64,000 nt of DNA from Sabellastarte sp. h YS-2021 (lineage: Eukaryota; Annelida; Polychaeta; Sabellida; Sabellidae), in assembly GCA_964017235.1 (NCBI GenBank), contig OZ024934.1, positions 86,580,706-86,644,705 of the forward strand, written 5' to 3'. Each line of letters begins with the position of its first letter. Positions within the stretch are counted from its first letter, which is position 1. The position numbers were made by a program, and so were the translations under genes. A model generated the notes under the pieces. It was not told where the DNA came from. It worked only from the letters and a program-made list of their open reading frames with translations, and ran no database searches. Below, in pieces: positions 11,301 through 26,300 of this stretch.

Positions 11301-14300
11301 AGAAAAAAAACCCTGAAAAAAGTGATCTAGAGAAGTACGAGCATCGCTAGAGCTCTCGTTTAAAAATGGTTGCATTACACTAAGGATTTTAATGCTGAAC
11401 TGATCTTTGATCTCAAATAATGAGGTAGTTTTCCAAGAATTAGACCCATAAACAGGATCTGAAATGAGATAAAACCCAGCTAACATATAATATGATATGA
11501 TTGGCCATTTTATTTTTCTTTTGGTATAGCTGATTGAAACTATGCCAAATTCTGACATGAGGGAAAACAGAGGTTTAAACCTAACATTTTGTGAATGAGG
11601 ACCAAGTATGTCAAATCATGAATTAGAATTTGGCATATTTTACATATAGACTTGTTTTTGGTACTACTCGTAACCTGTAGCCACGTGTGATGGAGACCCC
11701 TTTGTGATGGTAGAAGCCAGAACCTGTATCAGTATCTTCACCGGCAACCTCACAGATGGAAGTGATTGTGTGTAAGTGCAAATAGATCGAGCTCGATAAA
11801 TCTGTCATGAAAAAATAATGTAAGGTAGTTGTCAAACAAAAATTATCACTCTCAGAATGTATCTTGACAAAGTATCGAAAGTAAACACAACCACAATTAA
11901 AGTAAATGTAACACATAAATTTCAATCTTCCATGCTTACTTTTTAGTAGTTTTTTTTTTTTATAAACACAAAGAGAGTATTCTTATATTATCGTCATTGA
12001 TTTATTTCCTTTCGTTAACAAAAAAGTACTTTTAAAAGTAAGCTTTATAAATTTTGTACATATTCTCCAACAAAAATTTAGTCAAATGTCTAATATGAGC
12101 CCCTGGAATCTACCTTAGCTACTTACTACTTTGTCATTATCCTGTATGTAAAACATTTAAGTTCAATTCTTAGACAAGACTGTTTGTTAAGACTTACTTT
12201 TATATGAACAGCACAGACGAGGAAAGGGAAAGGCGCCAATCCTTGGCCCAAAAGGCAGAGGAATGTCTGGAGGAATTGTTTGCTCTGAAACAGTGTGAGG
12301 ACCCCTTCACTGCACAGTACCGTGGTTATGTATTGGCTGCCTACTCCCAGGCTAGTACCTACAGATGTGGTAGGTACTAAATCTTATACCAATGTAATGT
12401 TTAACATACAAATTCGGATTACAAATATACTTATAACAGCTATACTGGAACAGGGCTTTAGCATTTTAACATATTGTTGCGAGCTGGATTTGAACATAGT
12501 AAGCTGACTGCTGAACAGGACGTAAACCCAAACTTTGATATTTAACCTTTGAACCTGATAACATCCAAGTGATCATATGCCAACCACAAAACTCCAGTGC
12601 TAGAAAGTTCTTTATTTAAAATTACCAATGTTCACTGTCTTAAAATGACATGCTTATAACTTGCTGTAGCACATAGCAGATTGGCATGTGAGACTAAAGA
12701 AATTTTAAAAGTTTTAATTTGACTGCAATGCCAAAATTTTGTTGTAGATAAAGGTTTGAAATATATCTATTAAATACCAAAAGTCTCTGGTGCTGTATTT
12801 TATAGCTGGAGACTGCAGAAATGACACAGGGCTGAACCAAAGCCTCATGGACTGCTATGATTCAAGGTTTTCTCAAGATACCGAGATCCTCGATTGTGAG
12901 TAAGTGTACGTACAGGTATTAGGTAGTTCTGCAGCCTGCTTTAGAATGTGTACATATATTGGATAGTTTTGCAGAATGTTTTTTTTTCTCGCAATATCGG
13001 AGTGTAAGGGAAAACTGTATGAAACTGTTTTCTAAAATGCTACAGGGAGACTCAAATATAAGCAAAAGCAATAATTTCAAATGGTATTCAAGATTAACAT
13101 CTAAGGCCATTTTGACGTAATATTTATTACATATTGCCATGGCCTGGATTCTCACCCACCATCCTAGATGAGAGAGCCAAAAGATTACCATATAATCTCT
13201 AAAACACCAAAGTGTGTTTTTATGTAGCTACCTTAATACATTGGATAAAGAAGCACAATTCTACAATATATCATACTTACAAGTTTTTCATTCCTTTTCA
13301 AAGAAAGTTTCACTGGTAAATGGTGTTTTAGAAGAACAGAATAACTCTCAATTATTCTTTTTACCGTGGGATTATATAAGGCCTCATACTTTGAACTTAG
13401 ATACTTAGGAATAATAATGTTGCAGACTTTTATGATGTTATATGAAAACTCCTGAAAATCTCCCTCTCTCTTGTCCACGCCATAGGCTTAGGTACAACCA
13501 GACCTATGACTATGAGCACTGCATCATCTACACACTCTTCCTCAGTGGATGTGCTACTAACTTTACCAAGGAATGGTCAGAAAGCACTAACAGTGTGTGG
13601 CAAGGATATTTTGCAATGTGTGGGAAAGGTTAGAAAATTTGTTTAATAATGGTTTATGTTCAATAAGTTAACATAAGTTATAATCACACACAAGAAACTT
13701 TACCGAAATGTAATTTACCAGATTTGAAATGTTACATTTGTATCTTTAGCAGGAATAATTTCCTTTGTTCATAATGTGAAGCAAAAGGGTTTCTCTGCAT
13801 ACAAGACAGATGTATAATTATATAAAATAAGTCAGCTAATACAAAGTAACTGGTTACAGAATCACGACTACAACAGTTATTTAACTTTGTAACTTTAATA
13901 TTGTTTATGTATTAAATGTCCTTGCAAAGTGGAATGTAACTTTTAACCATGCTTTATTAGATGAAGAAACCAGTTGCTTTGACAATGGTGAAGTATTTGC
14001 GAAAGCGAGTCAGTGTCGTGAGGCAGTCGATGACATTCAACTTGTTGGATTTGACCTTGAAGAATATTGCAGGTACAGTGGTAGTTTGATGGTCATTACT
14101 TAGGTCAAAGGTTTTGTTTGTAGGATAATCCAAAATGTACATTTTATAACTGGTATACGTCAGTTTATATACACCAGTTGGTCACATATTTACGCGAATG
14201 GATACAAAATAAAGATTTGCAGCTATATTTTGCTTTACATGATTAAAAAAACCCACAAACACAACAGTTCCCAGGAAGTTGAAAAGAAAGAGGAATATGG

Positions 14301-17300
14301 GATATAACATTTATTCTTTAAGTTTTAAAACTACTTAGTTTTTTTTAATGAGGACATTGAGAAAAACCTTTGTTATAATTCTTTATTTTATAGTTGAATA
14401 ACCTAAGCTGGCCAAGCGACCTGTCGACCTAAGGTACCATAAGTAGCATGAATATTAAGGTCAGATCCAAGGTTAACATGCATGCACCCTCAGACATGAT
14501 AAAAAACACACATAAATACGACTGTTGGATATTTTTTCGTAAATGAATTTTTAGTATAGTATGGTCTAACCTCACATTATGGTTGGTACAACTGTAAAAA
14601 TATAATATACAACACGTCTAAAATAGTTCAGGGTAATGCTTATAGCTTTATAATTTGATACATGGTTTAAACTAGTACAAACAATAATGGATTATAATGG
14701 AATAAACAATCATTTGAAACTTTAACCAATCGGACCGTCAATACAAAAATTAATTATTGTAAGCCTCACATTCTTTGTTTGCTAATCTCAGGGCACCAAT
14801 CCTTGTAGAAATTACATTATCTACATATTATTCTATATATTATTGCATTAATAATAATAATAATTTTATTCCAGATATAAAATTACACTGTATTTGTCCA
14901 TCTTAACATAACAAGTGTAAAAACGTACTAATAGTAAAAATTGTGCAAATCAGTGAAAATATTTTCATTTCTAATACCTCTCAAAAAATACTCAAACATT
15001 ATCAAGCCGACCCAATAAGTCTGTGAAAAAACCCCAGTAAATATTTTCTGAAATGAATTGGAATTATGCAAACTTTGCTGATAAATTCAGTAATTATGTA
15101 CATCTTCCAATATTTTCAGTTAATATGTATGATTATGTATTTGACCTTTTCACTGTGTTATATACTTTAATTTGAAGAATGGCTAGACCAAATGCAATGT
15201 CTGTTAGTACATTTTGCACATTGTGTTTTCAGTACTATTCAAAATTCAGTCTGAATTTAATGGCATAAATGTCACACCCAATAACCGGCCATATCTGCAG
15301 GCCTTTCTGTTGCCCGTCCTCAACAATCCGTGTTACTCTATCTCTTTCCGTGTCTCCAGTGAAGTTGAATATATCCTATAACATTACTCTATATCGTCAT
15401 TAACCTAAAAGTATCTTTACTGAATCTTCTCTGTGTCAACCAGTAGCTATTGCCCTCCATTCCTTGTCTAAACCATTGCTATAGATACCAACAAGGTTTC
15501 AAAGGTGGTACAGCATCCCCAAACATGTTTTATCTGTGTCACAAACTACTGGACTTATTGCTTTAAGTGTGACCAGGACATAAAGCTAAGGTGAGCTTTT
15601 TCTTTCGTAATTTAAAATATATATTTCGTTGAAATATTCCCACAGGTTATCACTAGGTACTCTGAAGCCTTGTATAGAGAACATTCTGTCCAATCTCACG
15701 TGTGAAGAGGACTTCTTTCAATTCATCAGAGAGGTTGCCTACAGTGACCCAGAAGAGTTCTGCTCTGACCAAAGTATGTTTCTGAGTCTCTGAGAGGGAG
15801 TCCTGAGCCACTCAAAATCTGGGGAAAAACCAGTGAACTGGTCATTCTTAAATCTGTTGAATTATTGGGTTTTTTTGTCAATAGTATGATAGAAACCTGA
15901 TATTCATTCAGACTTGTAAAGCCAGTTTTTCGTTGGTTTGTTCATGTAATTGTCCTTATTTGCACAGTTTGTGCAATCTGTGACACAATGGTAAAACACT
16001 CACCTCTGAGACCAGAGTTTAAATTTTAAGTTTACATTTGCAGTATAGAACCTTCACCAACTGTATGTACTGGTTTCCTCCACCCTTCCAGCTACCCGTC
16101 ACAATATAACTGATACAAAGCTACAGGGTGTGACGTAAGACTCTATACCACTATACAAATGAACAAATTAGCGCACTGAAACTAATTGAGAACCAGCAAA
16201 CATTTACCATCCATTCCACTGCAGGTTGAGCTGGAAAGGAAACCCATCCCCTTGTAGGTCGGTGGGTGAGTCAGTGTGCTCTCCACTATGCTTGTGTGGT
16301 GCAGTGGTAATACACTCACATCCCACCCCCTGAGATCAAAGTTTGAATCCCGGCCTGACCTCATGTGGGAAAGTCGGTAGTCGCTTGCTGTTGATTTGCA
16401 GTTTACAGTACAGAACCTTGACCAACTGTACTGGTTTCATGTGCCCATGAAACTACCCATCATAATATAACCAATAAGGCCCTGAAGGCATGACTGAAAA
16501 ACACTTAATAAGTAAATAAATAAAATAAATAAATCTAGCCACTATGATTCTGTTTATGTTACATAACAAATACTGTGCCAAAAATGTTACCTCACACATC
16601 ACAATTTTGTTATGACAGTTGTTTTTCAATATTTTATTTCATACACATTCACATGTAGTGATCTGTATATTTTTAGGAATATGTGATCATAAAGTCCTGC
16701 AATGCCTGAATTCTACTGCCTTCACTTTCTCAGTCGACCCATCTAATTATGACGTCACTTGCAGGTAAATTGGCACTTGTTCTATAGATTTACCATTATT
16801 AATTAATTTATTTATTATGGTGGGTGAGTACATAATATAATGTGTTGCAGACAACAAGAGAACAAATGATTCTGTAGGTCTTAGCCTGGTGACCCATTTT
16901 AAACATTCATCAAGAGTAAAGACAAAAAAATAACACCCTAGTACATAGGACAATGAAATGATTTCCCCTGGTCTTTTCGAGTGGTAAAACTTCAAAATAG
17001 GTTCACAGTGGGCATTTTATATGTATTATACACTACTTTGGATACCAAGTAAAATAATTCCATATTTACATAAAATGCAGTATAAAGCAATTATTGCTTA
17101 CTATCCATATTAAGGCGCGCCAGTGAACATAAAAACTTCATTCTTTAAATTAGAATTTCTCTGTTATTTGTGCATGCATTTCAATGTAACAAACGTTAGC
17201 AAGATGATCTGTAAAATACATTTTAATGATAAACATAGCATAGTATTAGGCTACACAGCTTTAGAAATATTTACGAATTTACCGCACTTGAAAATTGTGG

Positions 17301-20300
17301 GAGAAAGTATCCACATTTAGGGAAGAAAAGGATAAAGTGATTCACAGTCTTTATTTTGAGGTTATGTCAAACACATTTTTTTGGTGGATAATAAATTCCA
17401 GAAATGAAAGTTTATGCTTTCAAGTGATCATGTCATCAACAGATGTACAATAAATATCAGTCCACTGAACATGGTTAAACATGAAGATGTTTTGTGTTGG
17501 ACCTAGTGCAAGGTACTTTAGTGCATTGTTATTTTGTAAGAATTTCCTCTCCAAAAGAGAGTGAGACTATAAACTCCCAATTATTAAAATGCACTCATTC
17601 ATTACCTCATAAAAGGTTAAAAGCTTTAAAACCAGTCAGAATTTGTGTTATTTATGTATGTGTAGGAACCTGCATGATGCACTTGAAAATGGCTGGTCCT
17701 GTCTGAGGTTAGACTTCAGCTGCACACCAAACTATGACATGCTCCAAGAATTGCAGAAGTCATTAGAATACCATAGAGGCCTCTATCTGCATATGTGTCT
17801 CGGTAATACAGATAAAAAATAATATCATGTTAAAATGTACTATGACCTTCAGATGTATCCAACTTTTGAAAGTTTGCCAAAAATTCACCCCTAGGTATAA
17901 TCTTATTATTAATACAGGATTTCTTTCCCCCGGGTAGTAGTGGCTGGGATCTTTAATTTATTGTTTTAGGGTGACACACCCAGCCCTTACCCACAATATC
18001 GACAATGGGATTATAGAATGTACTCTATGTCAAATCATTGTAAAGTAAAGCTATAATGTATTTCAAACTTCTGTTTCAGCTGAAAACAACTGCATATTTG
18101 ACACTACTGTGATGAAAGAAATGGTATCTTGTTATGATATACCAGTGACAACCGAGAGCTACTGTGGGTGAGTGGGGTTACCCAATTAAAACAGTTTATA
18201 TAAGCATAGATAATATAATATAAACTTTCTTATGAATGTTCATCTATATAGAGGGACAAGTGACAGTTTGAATTAAATACTTGTGATTTTTAATATTTAT
18301 GGGATAATACTTATATACTCATACGCAAATGTATTGTAAGAGCCATATTTTAGGGACGAAAATTCAATTAGCATGTTAAGAGTTTAAAAGTTCAAAGCAT
18401 CAAATAATGGTATTCAAAAACATGGTATTCATAAAGTACTAGTACATATTAGGACATATTAGCTTACCAAACAGACTCCCTGTGCATTGCAGTATATTGA
18501 TGCAAAAGTGGAATATGCACATAGCACATAACGCAAACTGAAACTCAAGCCTTAAGCAAGACCATTAAAATAGATGCCACATATAATAATATTGTTGTCA
18601 GAATACATTGGTAAATTACCTGATGAATACCAATATAACTGTGTAACAAACGTTAATAACAATCAGTTAGATGCAGCATTTTATGCAACTCTTTTGTTTA
18701 CTCACAGGTCATTTGAAACCTATTTGGATGAGGTGAAGAAGTGTTATACAGATATTCTAGATGAAAAGAGCTGCAGCAGGGAGTCTAAGAACTACTACCA
18801 TAACATGTACAAGAATGCTATGCATCGGAGGGAATCTCAATGTATGTACAAGTCCTCATTTATTTTAATGTTTTGAAATTATTTTTTAGATTGTTTACAC
18901 ATCATTGTCAATAGCTTCACTATTTAAACAGCATTAGCACCCTGAAAGTGCAAATCCCTGCCAAGGGCCAGCACTTCCAATATTGCTTATGAGTACAACG
19001 ATAAAAAACTTAATTTTTGGATCCAGAGGGTGAACCGGATCATCAGCGAAATCTGATCATTTGTTCCATTTGCTATTGTTTGATGTTTCCTGAAACGTTT
19101 ATCAAAACTGCTCCATAATTTTTACCCCACAGCCCTTAATGGCTGTTGGGGTATTGTTTTCACCCATGGTGTCCGGATGGTCGGGCGGGCGGGCGTCCGG
19201 GCGGGCGGGCGGGCGGGTGGGTGGGCGGCGGGAAATAGTTTGTCCGGGCTGTATCTCAGAAACCGTAAGGTGTAGGAAGTTGATACTTGGTAGGGACATT
19301 GGTTAGGGGGTGTAGCTGTGCAACGTCATGGTCTGACCTTGATTTGACCTTTGACCTTGCCGTAGTGACCTTGACCTATAAAATCTTGTCTGGGCTATAT
19401 CTCGGAAACCGTAAGGTGTAGGAAGTTGATACTTGGTAGGGATATTGGTTAGGGGGTGTAGGTGTGCAACGTCATGGTCTGACCTTGATTTGACCATTGA
19501 CCTTGCCGTAGTGACCTTGACCTATAAAATGTTGTCCGGGCTATATCTCGGAAACCGTAAGGTGTAGGAAGTTGATACTTGGTAGGGATATTGATTGGGG
19601 GGTGTAGGTGTGCAACGTCATGGTCTGACCTTGATTTGACCTTTGACCTTGCTGTAGTGACCTTGACCTATAAAATGTTGTCCGGGCTTTATCTCGGAAA
19701 CTGTTAGGTGCAGGAAGTTGATATTTGGTAGGGATATTGATTGGGGGGTGTAGGTGTGCAACGTCATGGTCTGACCTTGATTTGACCTTTGACCTTGCTG
19801 TAGTGACCTTGACCTATAAAATGTTGTCCGGGCTTTATCTCGGAAACTGTTAGGTGCAGGAAGTTGATATTTGGTAGAGACATTGGCTAGGGGGTGTAGT
19901 TGTGCAGCATCATGGTGTGACCTTGATTTGACCTTTGACCTTGCCATAGTGACCTTGACCTATAAAATCGTCAGGGCTGTATCTCGGAAACCGTAAGGTG
20001 TAGGAAGTTGATACTTGGTAGGGACATTGGTTATTGGCTATAGGTGTGTTTTATCATGGTGTGACCTTAATTTGACCTTTTACCTTGCCGTAGTGACCTT
20101 GACCTTTAAAATCTTGTTACACCTTTGGGTCTGTCTTTTGATGCAGATTAAGCAAAAGTCATATTAGAATTTATTAAGAATTTTACTTTCATAACTTCCC
20201 ATTGTAAGAGATAGAATTTCAAGTGAGCCGCAGATTTTACTCCAACACCACACATAAGCATTCATTAAATGTATTACCACTTCTGTATGCATGGTAATAT

Positions 20301-23300
20301 TCAAACCATCTAAACCATAATTCGGAAATGCAGATGTATATAAAGAGTGTTGAATTTTAGTTTACTGATTAATGCTGTCATCTTGTCATTGAATTATCTT
20401 GTTTTAATACTTCATCTTTATATGCATTATCTTTCTTTTAAACATTATTTCTCCATTTAAACATTGTTTGGACCTTTATATAACTGACAGTGCTCTGAAA
20501 GTATCCTGAAGTTTGTACTGGTACAGTACTTCTATATCTCATGGTGTTGAAAATATTTCCCAAGGCTGTGGGGTACGGGCATCTCTGATGCTATTTTTTA
20601 AAGTTATTTTGCAAACAGACAAATGAACACGGCCAATTACATAACCGCCTTGGCAAAGTTAAAAATGATTTAGAACAACGAGGGATGTTGTGTCCAACTG
20701 GTCATATAACTTTAACACTTCTTTTGATGATACAGATCTTTATTTTGTCCAGTATTTAAAATTTCTACTGTGATATTGACCTCTTCAAAGTCTTTTGTAA
20801 TTGTATCCATCAATTGAATTGGACACCAGTTTTTATTTCACTTTGTCTCTGAAACTTAGAGGAGGTTAGAATGACGCAAGAACTGGGGAGAAAATGAGGA
20901 CAGTCTGGGGCAGATTTGGCCGTTTTTTAATTATTCTTACAATATCGACAAATTACATAGTAAATTATAGAGGATTGGGTTTCAAAAATCATTGCCAGTT
21001 CCCCAAACCAACTCAGGCTCTCTTGATCCATGACATAATTTCCTTGTTTTGGATTATCTGTATATCCTTATTACCACTGCTGGACAGGTTATATAATACT
21101 ATGTTAGTAATGATCTAGCACTTGCCGGGTTCAGATGATACTTGTTGGACAAAACAGAATCTATCAAGGCAGATACCATTTTGTCATTTCAATTGGAGTT
21201 GAAATTTGGTGGACCACAGGGGTCTGTTTTGAGAACAATACTTGTTTTTTATTTCTACACCAACACATTAGGTTCTATTATGTAGTCGTATATATAGTAG
21301 TATCAACTACTACTGTGACATCCAATTGAACAAAACTGCATCACCAACTGATTTTTCTCAGTCCATGTAAAATCTTAATGATTGGCTTAGATACATTTAC
21401 AGTTATTTCATGGTATTTAGTAAACTAAAAACCTCAATTCCTACAAGACGAAATTTTCATTTTAATAGAAATCTTCATTATAATATTACTTAATGTTGGT
21501 GACGTTAATACTCTTACAGGTAGTGAGTTTGCAGAATTCCTGGCTGCACTTTGACAATAATGTACTGTTTTGTTGTATAGGTAATGCCAGATGTACAAAC
21601 ACAGCAGACACGGTGATTGGTCAGATACACGCATGTCATGAGTCTGTGACGTCAAATGTTGATCAGCTGACCAGTGACCTCACCTACCTCAGCCAAAAGG
21701 GAAACTTTTGCAGGTTTGAGAAGTTACAGTAGACATGAGTTACAGTAGGCTTGATGCCGCAACTTGGCATACGCCTCAACTTGCCACAAATCACACAATA
21801 ATAGGAAACTAATCTACATTTGCTTGCCATCGTGAACACTTGCATTTCCTGTAATAAGTCTTATGCCCAGGTCACACGGTGGTGAAACTTAAAGGCAAAT
21901 AGACATGGATATCAAATTCTTAAATGTTCTTGGTGGATTCTTCATTATTCTTTGTCTTCAGTCCTCTTCATTATTCGCCACTTCATGCCGACAACAGCCT
22001 GATGTTCAAAATTGTGGCTGGTGTTCGCTGATGTTTGTATAACTTTGCCATGACAATTCGCCACGATAGGTAGCATATTCTCTGTGCGGTAGCTCTGCCG
22101 TAGGGCAGTCTCCGACGAGTCGTACTACCTTCTTGCTCTCAGTATTTTTCCTTGTTCTCACCTTGTTCTTTCTTTGGTGGTAGCAGAGTCTTCACATATC
22201 TCATTGATTCTCATCCTTTTATTGATAATTCGTGGATAATTGTAGAAAATCGCCAGATTTTGTAAGTATTCCCAATATAATCTTGGCTTTGTCAAAGTTT
22301 AATCTCAGAAAAGTAGAAAAACATCATAGAACATTGTAGAGCTCTGATAAACGTTTTATCACACTCCCCCCCCCCCCCTTCTTTTTTCCGGATTCCAGGA
22401 ATTCTGAAATCGCCTGTATTCTCTCCTATATTTGCCGAAATGATTGTAGCACCCTCTCCAGTGTGTGTGATTTGGGCCATTACTCGTGTAGGCCACGTTA
22501 GCTGTTGTAACAATGTGGAAATAAATTAATTGGTTGCATCATTTTCTTGCATAGATTTCAAGTTTTTGAGTCAAGTTAGGGCACTGATTACAATTAAAAA
22601 GTATAATATTATCACCATAATAAAGCATCGTGAAAGATGAATTGACCTTACTGGTTGTTGGTAAGACTATTTATAGCCTGTGCCTGTGACAATGCATACT
22701 TTACAGCCATGTTGATGAAATTTCCAGAAATTTTAGACATTGGCATAAAAATAAAACCAAGATAAAAAGATTTTGGTTGTGATCCCGATCACTATCGGAT
22801 CTAGGAATGTTTAAAGGATTTCTTATCATTCCACTCACAAGCAGTATTGCTGTGGTTGAGCCTTGGCAGAAGTATGCTTTCTTTGAGTGCTGTAGTCATA
22901 TATAAAACAAGCACAAATGAGAACAATTTTCTTCAAATGCCAACAGACAGCATGGGCAAAAAAAAGAGAAAAAAACACACACAAAAAAACCCCAAAAAAA
23001 CACAAACAAACTAATGTTTCATTCTATTTTAAATGTAACTTTCATCACTGGTACTACATGGATGGCATTGGGTCTAAATGGTGTTGAACTGAGCCCTTTC
23101 GCTTAAAACTGTATTCAATAGACAAATAAATTGATGAAATGATGTCTTTGGGAGTTAAGCTGGTGTTTCTCATATAACTGTTTTCGGTAAGTCAAGTGAT
23201 TTGTTATACAATTAACATATGAATAACCAATTATGAAGAGTTTGTATTTTGTATTGTCTTTTGTATACTTAATGAGACTGTAAGTGAAGTAAGTGAGAGT

Positions 23301-26300
23301 CTATTAATGATATCGGACCAAAGATACATATTTCCTGAAAAAAATAACATATATGTGTGCATTGTGACCTCAACCATATCCTAAACTTTCTTTTTCAAGC
23401 TAAGATAACTGCTGATGGTCGTTAAAACCATAAATTTAAACACAATGTTAGATGATTGTGATTTATCTGTTTACTAAAATCAATACCAGCTTTCTGGGCC
23501 CTTGAAATCCAGTACCGTGTTTGCTAATCATTGTTTTTGTTAAAACACGGACATGCGTGTACCTGAGTCATAATTTAAAGTTAAAAATACCTTTTGTGGA
23601 AAAAATTGAACTTAATTAACTTTGTTTTTGATAACATATGCATTTACAATATGAGATAGATCACCAAACATTTTAAATTTCTTTCTGTTTAAATTTTGGC
23701 TAAATATCAGTTACATCAAGAGGTAACATTAGTTTTCAGCAACTGGCTCTACACAATATAAAGTGGACTCAGTGTGTTTATCGCAACCAAGGGAAAATAT
23801 GAATGATGACATTTCCATACCAACCCAAATAGATAATATAATAAACACTTTACATTGAAAGATACATGACTAAATTTAAAATATAGCCTTAAAATTTTAA
23901 ATGCCTGAATAAATTGCTAGATATAAAGTTTTTTAATGCCTGTGCCTGCATGAGTTGCCGAGTGTAAAGTTTTTTTAACTCCCGTGCCTGCTGAGTGTGA
24001 AGTTTTTAAATGCCTGTGCATACATAAGTTGCCTGCATAAATTCTTTAGTGTAAAGTTCTATAATGCCTGTGCCTGCATAAGTTGCTAAGTGTATAAGTT
24101 GTTTAATGCCTATGCTTGCATAAGTTGCCTGCATAAATTGCCGAGTGTATAGTTATTTAATGCCTATCTCTGCATAAGTCACTGAGTGTAAAGTTTTTAA
24201 ATTCCTGTGCCTGCATTATTATAAGTCGCTGACTGTAAAATTGTTTAATGCCCATAATTGCTTTAGTTGCTGAGTGTAAAGTTTTTCAATGCCTGTACCT
24301 TCGTAAGTTGCCTACATTGGTTGCTGCGTGCAAAGTTATTTAATGCCTATATCTGCACAACCTGCACAGCGTAAGCTTTTCATTGCCTGTGCCTCCATAA
24401 GTTGCAAAAACATGAATATTATAGTCACAATACATCAGTATGATGAAAATGAAAATGTTTTTGTGTTTTCTCAGCTCCTTAAAGGAACAAGGAAAGTCTC
24501 TGATGTCCTGTGTAAATGGTGTCTTTGAGGTAGAATGGTGTGAAGATTTTTTTGTGGATGAAGAGCGTGCTTCTGCAGCTTTATACACACAAATGGAAGA
24601 TTTACTTTGCAACACAGATGGGGAAGTGATTGACCTAGGTATTTAATTATTATTTTTAACCTTTGAAGAATCCCCTTAAGAATACCATTTCTTGAAATCT
24701 GGTCATTGTGAATATCTGAGGGGGGAAATATTGGCAGTTATTTAAAACCTGGTGAGCCCTATGTCGTGTGCTTTTAATGATGTGATGAGCATCTAACTTT
24801 TTGTGACCACTACATCTTTTCATTGGAACAGCATGATAATTGCTTCTTAAGAATCAAGAAGGTGGGGCATGACATAAAAGTAGAAGGCTTGAGATCATCT
24901 GGCCTGAGATCATAGAAACAAAAGTGGTGCTCGCGAGAAAATAAGTGGTGCTTTTATCGCCCACCAGAAACGGCAACAGCTCAGAATGGTAAAGACAAAA
25001 TGAAAGTTCTATTTTTTTCTGAATATTTAGACAATCAGTGTTTAGAAAGGCAATATAACATAAATTGGTATATTTATATAGCACTGCAAAAAAGGTTTAA
25101 ATACATTTCACCATACACCAGCCACACATTTCAGCCTGTGTTACCATTCCTCTTCTATTTGCTGCAAGACTTTTGATGTTTTTGTTGTGTTTCAGGTTTG
25201 CAGTGCACTTCTTTTAAACCAATGTTTGATGCTCTTCTGGACTGTAGTAAACCTATAATGACAAAAAAAGACCTAACAAAGTCAAGTTTTCAGCCCCTGG
25301 AGTCTGCTACAGTATGCCAGTGAGTGATATTTTTGTAAACAGTGTCTTGTAACAGTAGACTAGAATTTATAAGCCATAGTATCATAAAGATAAGTAATAG
25401 CAGCATAATGATCAGTCATAGCATCATAAAGATAAGTCATAGCATCATAATGATAAGTCGGAATTGACTCACAACCATTAGGGGTGACTAATCAGCAAAC
25501 AGATACTCAGTTGTAAAGGTTTTTTCAAAAATTATTCAGAAAGTGAACTCATGCATGTTTATGTTTTTATCTCATGTTTCCATTTTGGGTGCATTATGAA
25601 AGCTCTCACTCCCAGAGCTCCCACAAAGACTAGCTTTGATAAGCTTTATCTAAAAAAGCCATAAAAAGATCTATGACGGTTGAAAATTTGAAAACCCGTT
25701 ACCTTGCTCAGTATGGATTATACAATTATGCCAGAAGCCCGTGCTGAAAAAAATCCAAAGAATAGCAGGCAAAATTATTCACAAAGACCAAGTTGGTTAC
25801 ATCAAAGGTAGATTTATAGGAAAACAATGACGATATACGATATCATACATTTGACTGAAGAACAAAATATTGATTGGTATATTACCTTTATTTATTTTGA
25901 AAGGTATGTTGCAATTCCTGTTCCAATTTCTGCCCAAATTTGAAAAAATGTTGACATATGTTTCAAAATTTCTTGTAAGTTCCTCTTTCCTACTTTCAGA
26001 GACAGGGACACTCTGTATATGGATGCAATGCAATGTCTCAGCAGTAAGCTTTATGCATTGGAATGCCCCATAGAGCTTCCCGTGTCATTGAGTGATGTAC
26101 TGTACAACCATACCAAAGTCATCCATGATTTTTGTGCAGGTAGAGTGTTATTAACATTTTTAAGCACATTTATTTGCACGTTTGGATATCTGTTATTTTA
26201 AATTGTGTAAGAGATTTCAACTAATTGGGTACTTGGCAACCAAGTACACTTATGTTCTAGCCACACTTCAGCTCATGGCCGGACCTCAAGTGGACTGGGA

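Larger units (their letters stand above)
19123..20575. mobile_element. TA-flanked inverted-repeat element with internal tandem array
   Basis: The left end reads TACCCCACAGCCCTT (19123-19137) and the right end AAGGCTGTGGGGTA (20562-20575), inverted copies differing by one base. Both are bordered by TA, the target duplication of Tc1/mariner-type elements. Between them lie a GGGC-rich tract (about 19178-19230), a six-unit array of 146 bp and about 460 bp of unique AT-rich sequence. No transposase frame is visible, so it would be non-autonomous. It sits in intron 10 of the cysteine-repeat gene. Confidence 0.6.

Noticed and set aside
19102..19947. Minus-strand frames repeating SRSLRQGQRSNQGQ-type sequence
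   Set aside because: They are the 146-bp array read in an open frame; the protein repeat follows the DNA period and has no start or splice support.
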